Below are positions 49,101-61,100 of a DNA stretch of 64,000 nt, in pieces. Numbering within the stretch: position 1 is the first letter of the stretch; every line of letters begins with the position of its first letter. Made by a program: the position numbers and the translations under genes. Under the pieces are notes generated by a model. The model did no database searches. It was not told the DNA's origin and was given only the letters and a program-made list of their open reading frames with translations. The stretch lies in the NCBI RefSeq assembly GCF_033958435.1, contig NC_134138.1, forward strand, positions 1,562,001 through 1,626,000, written 5' to 3'. The DNA is from Carettochelys insculpta. Lineage: Eukaryota > Chordata > Testudines > Carettochelyidae.

Positions 49101-52100
49101 AAGGCTGGAGCCTCGTGCCGGATGGCAGAACTCCTGCTCCCAGTGGGCCCCTTCCTTCCCACTGGCAGCAGGCGGCAGTGGGGCTCCCGCTGGGAAAGGC
49201 CGCCCCATTGCTGGCTGGGCAGAGGGCTGGGGCCGGGGCCGGGGCCGTCTAGGGCAGGGACACAGCACTGCAGCTCAAGGGAGGCAGCGTCCCTGGCAGC
49301 CGGGTGTCCCTGCACGGTCCGAGAGGGTCCCTGTGTCAGTGCCGCGTATGGTGCTTCGCAGCGACCCGCTGCACACGCCAGCCTGCACTCCTCTGCCCTG
49401 CCTGTGCGCTGGCCCTGGGGCACCGGCCCGACCCTGCCCGGCCAGGAGAGCGGAGGGGAGGGGAGGGGAGGGGAGGGTGCCACAGGCAGGGCTAACAGCC
49501 CCCACCCAGCCCAACAGCAGGCACCGCATGCGGTAGGCAGGGAAGTCGGCCCAGGCAATAGCAGAACAGGCCACGGCCGGGCGCCGGCCCCACGCTCCTG
49601 GGGAGGGGCCAGCGTGCACAGTGCCCTGGGGAGTCACATGCCCATCCGCTCCACTAGCCTCTCCAGCAGCACAAGGGGTGTGAGATCACTAGTGCAGCAC
49701 ATGGTGCGCAGGGGGAGAAGGGAGCAAGGTGTGAGATCACTAGTGTGAGCCTTACTGCATGTGTCCCTGCGGCCCTGGTGCGCAGGGGGAAGGGGGAGCC
49801 AAGTGTGAGCACTAGTGCACATGTCCCTACAGCCCTGGTGCTCAAGGGGAGGAGGGGGCCAGGTGTGAGCACTAGTGCATGTGTCCCTACAGCCCTGCTG
49901 CGCAAGGGGAGGGGGGGAGCCAGGTGTGAGCACTAGTGCACGGTCCTGCAGCACGTGGTACACGGGGGGGGGGGAGCAAAGTGTGAGATCACTAGTGCAC
50001 GTGCTCCGCGGCCCTGGTGTGCAGGGGGAGAGGGGAGCCAGGTGTCAGCACTAGTGCATGTGTCCCTACAGCTCTGGTGCGCAGGGGGAGGGGGGAGCAG
50101 CCAGAGGCGCCGTCCCCAGCCCAGGCCTCCCGAGGCAGCCGCACGTCGCTCCAGCGCTCGGCTCAAGGGTCGCTGTTCCCGGGCGGGGGAGGCGGCGGGG
50201 ACGAGGGCGGAGCCCGGGCGGGGGGGCGGAGCCCGCCCCAACCTATTAACCCTGAGCTGTCCGGACAGCCAGCGCGAATTGCGCAGCACTCAGCAACCAG
50301 CAGCGGAGTCTAGTGGCAAGAACCAAGGCCTGGGGTGAGCCAGGCCCCCCAGACAGCTCTGCCCCCCACCCCCACTGCCCAACGCTGCACCCCTCCCCCA
50401 CTACGCCGAGCACTGCCTCACCCACACCCCCACTGCCTTACACTGCCCCGACCACTGCCCAACGCTGCACCCCTCCCCCACTACGCCAAGCACTGCCTCA
50501 CCCACACCCCCACTGCCTAACACTGCCCCGAGCACTGCCCCACACTGCACCCCTCCACCACGTCCCCAGGCACTGCCCCCCGCGGACCCACCGAGGCAGC
50601 AGAGCCGCCGGCGCAGGTGACTCCTCCGCTCGGGCTCGGAGGCTCCGCTCAGCCACTCGGAGTCGGGCAGCGCCGCCCGCCGGGGGGCGAAGTAGGCGGC
50701 GGAGGACGCGAGCTCGGGGACACCGGCCATGCCGCGCCGCTGCTGCTCCTGCTCCGCCCGCCCGCCCGGCCCGGCTCCGCCCCGCCCCGAGCGCCCGGGG
50801 CCGCCAGCGCGGAGCACCCCCCGGCACCGAGTCACCGGCGTCCCCGCCCGGCCCGGCCCCCCCGGGCGTGTCCCCAGCACAGACCCCCCCCCCAGCCCAG
50901 CCCAGCCCCCACCCTTAGTGCGTGTCCCCCTCGTCCCCAGCACAGCCCGGCTCCCCACCCCCAGCACAGCACAGCCCGGCTCCCCATCCCCCGGGCGTGT
51001 CCCCAGCACAGACCCCCCCCCCCCCAAGCCCGGCTCCCCATCCCCCGGGCGTGTCCCCAGCACAGACCCCCCCCCCAAGCCCGGCTCCCCATCCCCCGGG
51101 CGTGTCCCCAGCACAGACCCCCCCCCCCAAGCCCGGCTCCCCATCCCCCGGGCGTGTCCCCAGCACAGACCCCCCCCCCAAGCCCGGCTCCCCATCCCCC
51201 AGGCGTGTCCCCCCCATCCCCACCAGTGCATCAGAGCGCCCAGCCCCATGCCACTGCTCAGTGCAGCCCAGAACACCCAGCCCCATGGCACTGCGCGGTG
51301 CAGCCCAGAGCGCCCAGCCGGCCCCATGGCACTGCGCGGAGCAGCACAGAGCGCCCAGCCCCATGGCACTGCGCGGAGCAGCCCAGAGCACCCAGCCGGC
51401 CCCATGACACTGCGCGGAGCAGCCCAGAGTGCCCAGCCAGCCCCATGGCACTGCACAATGCAGGTCAGAGCACCCAGCCAGCCCCATGGCTCTGTGCGCA
51501 CCCAGCCCCATGGCACCGCGCGGTGCAGCACAGAGTGCCCAGCCCCATGGCACTGCGCGGAGCAGCCCAGAGCACCCAGCCGGCCCCATGACACTGCGCG
51601 GAGCAGCCCAGAGTGCCCAGCCAGCCCCATGGCACTGCACAATGCAGGTCAGAGCACCCAGCCAGCCCCATGGCTCTGTGCGCACCCAGCCCCATGGCAC
51701 CGCGCGGTGCAGCACAGAGTGCCCAGCCCCATGGCACTGCGCGGAGCAGCCCAGAGCACCCAGCCGGCCCCATGGCACTGCACGGAGCAGCCCAGAGTGC
51801 CCAACCGGCCCCATGGCACTGCACAATGCAGGTCAGAGCACCCAGCCAGCCCCATGGCTCTGTGCGCACCCAGCCCCATGGCACTGCGCGGTGCAGCGCA
51901 GAGCGCCCAGCTGGCCCATGGCACTGCACGGAGCAGCCCAGAGCGCCCAGCTGGCCCATGGCACTGCGCGGTGCAGCACAGAGCACCCAGCCAGCCCCAC
52001 GGCACTGTGCAGTGCAGCAAGGCCAGGGAGGACAGCCAGCATACCCACCCTGGCAGGATGGGTCCGACCCCCTAGGCCCTGCAGGACTCTACTTCTAGGC

Positions 52101-55100
52101 ACCTCAGCAGGTCACTCCTGCACCCCCTCAGGTGGGCAGTGGGTCAGCAGGAGCTACCAGGCTCCTGGGCATCTCCCATGGCAGCAGCTGGTGGAGGGGA
52201 ACAGAGGTGGAGAGAACAGCCCCCCCACCCCCCCCCAGTGCCTCGCAGGCAGCAGCAGGGTCTTGCTGGCTGCGCCGGGGGAAGGAGGTGTCTGGTGACC
52301 CCCCAGCTGCAGCTGGGAGCGGAGCAGAGCAGAGTCCTGCATCCATGCCCTGCAGTGGGAAGGGAGGAACCGCTGCTGGCGCTCAGCCTGGGGCGGTTTC
52401 CCAGGGGCAGCGGAGGCCCTGTGCACACCACAGCCACATTAGCAGAGAATAGGGGCAGCTGCCAATGGAGCAAGGGGCCTGGGTTCTGCTCCCAGCCCTG
52501 TGGGGTGGAGGTGGGGAGGGGTGCCAGGAGCTGGGACTCCTGGGCTCTGCGCCCAGCCCCGTGGGGTGGGGGGGAGGGGTGCCAGGAGCTGGGACTCCTG
52601 GGTTCTGCTCCCAGCCCTGTGGGGTGGAGGGGAGGGGTGCCAGGAGCTGGGATTCCTGGGTTCTGTGCCTAGCCCCGTGGGGTGGGGGGGAGGGGTGCCA
52701 GGAGCTGGGACTCCTGGGTTCTGCTCCCAGCCCTGTGGGGTGGAGGTGGGGAGGGGTGCCAGGAGCTGGGACTCCTGGGTTCTGCTCCCAGCCCTGTGGG
52801 GTGGAGGGGAGGGGTGCCAGGAGCTGGGACTCCTGGGTTCTGTGCCTAGCCCCGTGGGGTGGGGGGGAGGGGTGCCAGGAGCTGGGACTCCTGGGTTCTG
52901 CGCCCAGCAGGGCGGGTGGCTGGGGCCCATGTGTGGCACAGAGATAAGACGAGGATGCCGGGTGGGCTAGGCTGCGGTTACTGGAGAAGGCCCCGGCTGC
53001 GGCAGGCCCTTCCATTGGTGGGGTGGGGCTGGGCCTTTGTGCTCCTCAGCCAGCCTATCCTCTCCGCCGAAAAGGGCCCTCCACTAAAAGCGGCAGCCGC
53101 CAGGAGCCACTGGCACTGCCCACGGCGCTGGGGATGGGCCCAGAGGTCCCCGCTCCGGCTGGGCCCGGGGGCTGGTTCCCTTGGCAGGCGCAGCCGGGCC
53201 AAACCACAGCTCTGTACCATTTCCTCTGCTTCCTCTGCAGCCGGTGAGTCACTTGGCAGGAGTGGCCCCGGCCCCCCTTCCCTTCCCTTCCCTGCCCAGC
53301 CAGGGGGAGTGGAAAAGCTGGGGGGGGTTCCAAGAGTCCCCTGGGGCTTCCCCGCCCACAATGGCCACTCCTCATTGCAGCAGGCAGCCCTGGAGACAGA
53401 GGGGAGCCCAAGCCAACAGCTGCTGCGCTCGGCTGGCTACAGCCTCCCCCCACCAGCATCGGGCCCTCCGGCCTCTGTGTCCCAACCCGCCAGGCAGGAT
53501 GCCACCCATGGGCCAGCTGTCCCAGGACTGCCCTCTAGGGGGCCCTGGCATCCACCCCATGCCGACAGAGACTAGGTGGGCTATGCCACCTTCCCAGCTG
53601 CAGGGGCAGAGGGAGAGGGCAGGGGTCTTCTGGGCACAGCACTCCAGCCTGGTCAGGCATCGGCAGCCCCCCGACAGACCCTCTGTCCCAGGCCAGCAGC
53701 ACAAGCCCTGGGCCAGAGCCAGAACAGTGCTTGGGGGCCCTGCCCCTGTGCCAGAGTACTGCCCCCTGCACCCTGGGAGCAGGGGCCAGGCCCAGCCTGC
53801 AATGGGGCAAGCTGGGACATCCCAGGAGCTGCCCCTGCTGATGGGCACAGCAGCAGATACCGTGGGGCAGAGCTCCTGCCACACGCCCCCAGCACGGAGA
53901 GAGCGTTGGTCAGATGTACCCATACGCCGGGATCCAGGATCACCCTTCCCAAGAGACGCGGACAGACGCAGGTGCTAGAATGCCCCCAAGCAGTGCGAGG
54001 CTTCCCAGTGCTCCAGGGACACCCCTAGGAGCCCCCAACTGGGGGGGGACTCTCCCCAGGCAGCAGAAGCTCACTGCTTTGCAGGGACTAGGGGGGGTGG
54101 GATTAACCCTTCCTGACCCGGGGCTCTGAGTTCTCCGCAGAGGAGCGCAGAGCGGGGTGCAGGCTGGCCGCCCTCTGCGGTGGAGCCTGCCCCTGTTGCA
54201 GGGGCAGTCGCAGCCAGGAGAACAGGCCCCAGCAGGTGCGACCTTGGCACGGCGGGTGGAGGGAGATACCTCTAAGCAGGCACGGCCCTGTGCCAGGACA
54301 ACCGCCCTGCCCTGCTCAGCCTGGAACGGCCCCGCCTGGCATCAAGGTGCCCGGCCAGGCTCCTGGGCACAGCCAGCAGCACCGGGCCCCAGGGGGCTGC
54401 CAAGGAAATGGGCCCCCCACACCCTGCCAGCCGGCAGCCCCCCCAGCCCCACTCTGCAGGGGGCAGCCCCAGACGGTGGTTTCCTGACACTTGCATGTGG
54501 GCCCTCAACGCTGCCGCTGCCATGGCAACGTGGGCCGGCGCCCGTCACCAAAGCCAGCAGCGTGACATCCTGGAATGCCCTGCACGGATTCCACCCAAAC
54601 CACAGGCAACGCCCTGCAAACGGCCGTGGGCGGGCGGGCGGGGGAGGGAGATCCGGCACCGGCCGCTCCCTCGCCAGCTTGCACCCGGCAGGCAAGGCAC
54701 CAGCACCGGCCCCCTGCGCCCAGAGCTGCACAGCCAGCCCAGGCCCCAGCCAGCCCTTCAGCGGGGAGCTCGGGGCGGCGCAAGGGGCGGCTAATCCTTT
54801 CCATCCACATGTGCAATAAACACTGGACAAGGCCTGTGTGGATGGGCACCACCAGACAAACTGCCCCGGCCGGGGGCGCTCCGCCAGCCAGCCAGCGAGC
54901 CGGGCATGCGCTGCCGACCGGCTGGGGGCGCTCCGCCAGCCGGCCAGCGAGCCGGGCATGCGCTGCCGACCGGCTGGGGGCGCTCCGCCAGCCAGCCAGC
55001 GAGCCGGGCATGCGCTGCCGACCGGCCGGGGGTGCTCTGCCAGCCGGCCAGCGAGCCGGGCATGCGCTGCCGACCGGCTGGGGGCGCTCTGCCAGCCAGG

Positions 55101-58100
55101 CAGCTTCCAGCAGCACAGCTCAGCCGCAGGGCCGTGAACCCTGCTCAGCCCCACCCCCACCACAGGGCCCCTGCCAGCTGCAGAGCTGCCTTGGCACACG
55201 CCAGCAGGGCCTGGAGAAAACCTGCTCCAGCCTCTGACACACCAGACCCCGCCCGAGCCCAGCTCTGCCCACAGCCAGGTGCAGCGTGTACTGTAAACAC
55301 GCGGGCGCTGGCCTGCGGGGAGGGGAGGGGAGAGGAGGGCCCTAGAGAAGCAGGGCCTTGGCTGGAGGAGCCTGTGCTGGCGCTGCCAGGGCAGCAGGAG
55401 ACAATAGCAGGGGGGGATTGTTCCGAGAACCAGCATCTGTTTCGTATAAAAATAACCCGCAGCGCAGAGCAGCGCAGAGCAGCACTGCCGCCAGCCGCCT
55501 CAGCAGCTCGTGCTCGGGAACCAGCCTGCCAGCTGCAGACACAGGGACTCCCTGTGAACACGTACAGCCCAACCTACTGTGCAGCCATTGCCTGCACTGG
55601 CACCCCCCAGCACAGACACTGGGACTGGCACAGCACAGCACTGGCACCCCCAGCACAGACACTGGGACTGGCATGGCACAGCACTGCACTGGCACCCCCC
55701 AGTACAGACACTGGGACTGGCATGGCACAGCACTGCACTGGCACCCCCCAGCACAGACACTGGGACTGGCACGGCATGGGGCTGGCACCCCCAGCACAGA
55801 CACTGGGACTGGCACAGCACAGCACTGGCACCCCCAGCACAGACACTGGGACTGGCACGGCACAGCACTGCACTGGCACCCCCCAGCACAGACACTGGGA
55901 CTGGCACGGCACATCACTGCACTGGCACCCCCCAGCACAGACACCGGGACTGGCACGGCACATCACTGCACTGGCACCCCCAGCACAGACACTGGGACTG
56001 GCATAGCACTGCACTGCACTGCACTGACACCCCCCAGCACAGATGCTGTAACTGGCATGGCACGGCACAGCATGGCACTGCACTGACACCCCTCCAGTAC
56101 AGATGCTGTAACTGGCATAGCACTGCACTGCACTGACACCTCCCCAGCACAGACGCTGTAACTGGCACAGCACGGCACTGCACTGACACCCCCACCAGCA
56201 CAGACGCTGTAACTGGCACAGCACTGTGCTACACTAGCACCCCCCAGCACAGACGCTGTAACTGGCACAGCACGGCACTGCACTGACACCCCCACCAGCA
56301 CAGACACTGTAACTGGCACAGCACGGCACTGCACTGACACCCCCACCAGCACAGACGCTGTAACTGGCACGGCACTGTGCTACACTAGCACCCCCCAGCA
56401 CAGACGCTGTAACTGGCACAGCACGGCACTGCACTGACACCCCCACCAGCACAGACACTGTAACTGGCACGGCACTGTGCTACACTAGCACCCCCCAGCA
56501 CAGACGCTGTAACTGGCACAGCACGGCACTGCACTGACACCCCCACCAGCACAGACGCTGTAACTGGCACGGCACTGTGCTACACTAGCACCCCCCAGCA
56601 CAGACGCTGTAACTGGCACAGCACGGCACTGCACTGACACCCCCACCAGCACAGACGCTGTAACTGGCACGGCACTGTGCTACACTAGCACCCCCCAGCA
56701 CAGACGCTGTAACTGGCACAGCACGGCACTGCACTGACACCCCCACCAGCACAGACGCTGTAACTGGCACGGCACTGTGCTACACTAGCACCCCCCAGCA
56801 CAGACGCTGTAACTGGCACAGCACGGCACTGCACTGACACCCCCACCAGCACAGACGCTGTAACTGGCACGGCACTGTGCTACACTAGCACCCCCCAGCA
56901 CAGACGCTGTAACTGGCACAGCACGGCACTGCACTGACACCCCCCCCAGCACAGACGCTGTAACTGGCACAGCACGGCACTGCACTGACACCCCCACCAG
57001 CACAGACGCTGTAACTGGCACGGCACTGTGCTACACTAGCACCCCCCAGCACAGACGCTGTAACTGGCACAGCACGGCACTGCACTGACACCCCCCAGCA
57101 CAGACACTGTAACTGGCACGGCACTGTGCTACACTAGCACCCCCCAGCACAGACGCTGTAACTGGCACAGCACGGCACTGCACTGACACCCCCACCAGCA
57201 CAGACGCTGTAACTGGCACGGCACTGTGCTACACTAGCACCCCCCAGCACAGACGCTGTAACTGGCACAGCACGGCACTGCACTGACACCCCCCCCAGCA
57301 CAGACGCTGTAACTGGCACAGCACGGCACTGCACTGACACCCCCACCAGCACAGACGCTGTAACTGGCACGGCACTGTGCTACACTAGCACCCCCCAGCA
57401 CAGACGCTGTAACTGGCACAGCACGGCACTGCACTGACACCCCCCAGCACAGACACTGTAACTGGCACGGCACTGTGCTACACTAGCACCCCCCAGCACA
57501 GAGGACTGCACCCAGCACTGGACTAGCACTCTCACTTCCCACAGCAGAGATCACTGCGCTTGGTGCCCTGCCCCACCCCTGGGTGGGCCAGAGCCAGGGA
57601 GCTGCAGCATGCAGGCTGAGCAGAGAGAGGAGCCCAGCTCTGTCCCCAGTGTCAGTGGCTCTGGGCAGCAGCCAAGGCAGCCCCAGCCAGGCCAACACTG
57701 CAGAGCAGATGAGGCAGGCCAGCCCCACCCCCACATGCTGGGGACACACCTGCCTACAAGCCCCCCAAACTCAACCAGACACCGCACCTGGCCCCTGCTG
57801 GGCATCCCCTATCTGGCTCTGTGTGGGGAGCTGCCCAGGCTGGATGGCTGCCAGCCACAACTGAGAGGAGGAAGCAGAGTCCTGGGAGGCCTTAGAGCTC
57901 GTCACCTGAGCCCCGGCTCCCCCTGCACAGCACAGGGACGTCTGGGGAAGAGTCAGCTGACCGGGGGTCCTGGGGCAGTGCTGCCATGGGGTGCTGAACT
58001 AACGTTAGTCTCACGGACCCTGGCATCCCCCTACTCCTCTGCCCCCAGCACAGCTCCTTCCCCTCCGTACCCACAGCACAGCCCCTTCCCCCCTCGTACC

Positions 58101-61100
58101 CACAGCACAGCCCCCCGTACCCACAGCACAGCCCCCCGTACCCACAACACCGCCCCTTCCCCCCTCGTACCCACAGCACAGCCCCTTCCCCACCTTACCC
58201 ACAGCCCCCCGTACCCACAATACAGCCCCTTCCCCCCCATACCCACAGCCCCCCGTACCCACAATACAGCCCTGGGAATACAGCTCTGGGAAGAGTCAGC
58301 TGACCGGGGGTCCTGGGGCAGTGCTGCCATGGGGTGCTGAACTAACGTTAGTCTCACGGACCCTGGCATCCCCCTACTCCTCTGCCCCCAGCACAGCCCC
58401 TTCCCCTCCGTACCCACAGCACAGCCCCCCGTACCCACAGCACAGCTCCTTAGCCCCCCGTACCCACAGCCCAGCCCCCCGTACCCACAACACAGCCCCT
58501 TCCCCCCCATACCCACAGCCCCCCGTACCCACAATACAGCCCCTTCCCCCCCTTACCCATAGCCTCTTCCACCCCGTACCCACAGCACAGCCCCTCCCCC
58601 CCTTACCCACAGCCCCCTGTGCGCTCAGCACAGCCCCCCTACCCTCAGCACAGCTCCTTCCCCCCATACCCACAGCCCCCCGTACCCACAACACAGCCCC
58701 TTCCCCCCCTTACCCATAGCCTCTTCCACCCCCTACCCTCAGCACAGCCCCTCCCCCCCTTACCCACAGCCCCCTGTGCGCTCAGCACAGCCCCCCTACC
58801 CTCAGCACAGCTCCTTCCCCCCATACCCACAGCCCCCCGTACCCACAACACAGCCCCTTCCCCCCCTTACCCATAGCCTCTTCCACCCCCTACCCTCAGC
58901 ACAGCCCCTCCCCCCCTTACCCACAGCCCCCTGTGCGCTCAGCACAGCCCCCCTACCCTCAGCACAGCTCCTTCCCCCCCATACCCACAGCCCCCCGTAC
59001 CCACAACACAGCCCCTTCCCCACCTTACCCATAGCCTCTTCCACCCCCTACCCTCAGCACAGCCCCTCCCCCCCTTACCCACAGCCCCCTGTGCGCTCAG
59101 CACAGCCCCCCTACCCTCAGCACAGCTCCTTCCCCCCATACCCACAGCCCCCCGTACCCACAGCACAGCCCCTCCCCCCCTTACCCACAGCCCCCTGTGC
59201 GCTCAGCACAGCCCCCCTACCCTCAGCACAGCTCCTTCCCCCCATACCCACAGCCCCCCGTACCCACAACACAGCCCCTTCCCCCCCTTACCCATAGCCT
59301 CTTCCACCCCCTACCCTCAGCACAGCCCCTTCCCCCCCGTACCCACAGCCCCCTGTAGGCTCAGCACAGCCCTTGCCCCCCCGTACAACCCCCTCCCCTG
59401 CACCCCCAATACAGCACAGCCCCTTCTCCTGCAGCCCCCCTTTACCCACGGCACACCCCCTCTCACAGAGCCCGGCCCTCCCAACCCGCCGCCCCGCCCC
59501 GCCCCGCCCCGCCCCGCCCCCGACAAGCGGCCCAGACCCCGCGGAGCCGGCTGGCAGCCCGGCGCTCGGCCCTACGGCGAGGAGATACCCGCTGCCCCAC
59601 CCGACGCCCCCTCGGAGCCGACCAGGCCAAGCCAGCCCGAGCCGAGCCGAGCCGAGCCGAGCCTCCTCACCCAGCGCCGCGGGCCCCGGCCCCGAGGGAC
59701 AGCCCTGCCGCTAGGGGAAACCGAGGCCCACGAGGTGACCCGCCAAGGGCGCCGAGCGAGCCCGGGACGGAGCGCAGAGAACCCAGGCGTCCGGCTCCGG
59801 CCGGCGGCGCAAGGGTTAAGCCGGCACCCACGTGCCCATGTTTGCAGGGGGCGGGGGAAGCGGCTGCCCACGGCCCGGCCCGGCCGCTCTCACCTGGGGC
59901 GCGGCGGCAGCGCCAGGCCAGCAGCAGCGCCAGCACGTGGGCCCCGGCCACCAGCCAGGGGAAGGGGCCGGCGGGGACGTCCATGCCGCGGGCTCGGGCT
60001 CGGGCTCCGGCTCCGGCTCCGGCTCCGGCCCCGGCCGCCGCTCCCACCCTGCGCTGCTCCAGCCCGGTCCGGCCCGCCCCGCCCACACTGCGGCTCGGCT
60101 CGCCCCGCCCCGCCCGGGCCATCCCCCGCCGACCCCCCCTCCGGCTCCGGCTCCGGCTCCGGCCCCCGCACCGCTCCGCCGGGCCATCCCCCGTCCCCCC
60201 CTCGGACCCCCCCCCACCCGCACCGCTCCGCCGGGCCATCCACCGTCCCCCGTCGGGCCCCCCTCGGACCCCCCCCACTCGCTCCGCTCCGCCAGGTCCC
60301 CCTCGGACCCCCCCCTCCGGCACCCGCACCCCTCTGCCGGGTCATCTCCTGCCGGACCCCCCTCGGACCCCCCGCCCGCTCCGCTCCGCCGGGCCCCCCC
60401 CTCGGACCGCCCCACCCGCACCGCTGGGCCATTCCCCGTCCCCCGCCGGACCCCCTATTCGCACCGCACCGGGGCCATCCCCCCCTCGAGTCCGCCCACC
60501 CGCTCCGCTGGGGCCATCCGCCAGACCCACCAGGCCATCCCCCACCAGGCTCCCCTCGGGGCCGCCGCCCAGCTGTCAGGGGACCCCTCATTGCTTCTCC
60601 ACAGAACCACCAGGGCCAGCCACCCCCTTCCCCCCACCAAAGGCAGGGCCCCCCCCCGCCCTGCTGGGGAACACCTGTCTCTCCCCATCACCAGCCCCCA
60701 CAGCCCCACACCAGACCACCTCCAGCACACAGCTCAGCACCCCAGCGGAACCTCTGCACCCCCCAGCACCCCAGGGACACCCCCCAGCAAGCACAGGTAC
60801 ACTGCTGCCCCCTCACCACCTGGCACCCCAGGGTGCTAGGGACAGACGCCCAGCAAGCACAAGCTGCCCCCCGCCAGCTCCAAGCCACCCCTCCACTCCC
60901 CTCCTGGCACGCACAGCAGGCAGCAGCCAGGGGCTTTTTATGACCCAGTGCTGGGTGGAAATGGCCCAGCCGGCGCCTTGGGGCTGGGCCCAGGTGCTGG
61001 CAAGGCAGTGACCCCTACCTGGCACGATCTTCATGGGGGAGCAGCTTCTCCACAGCCTGGGCCAGGGCAGAGGGGGCAGCAGCCCACAGGCAGGCTGCAG

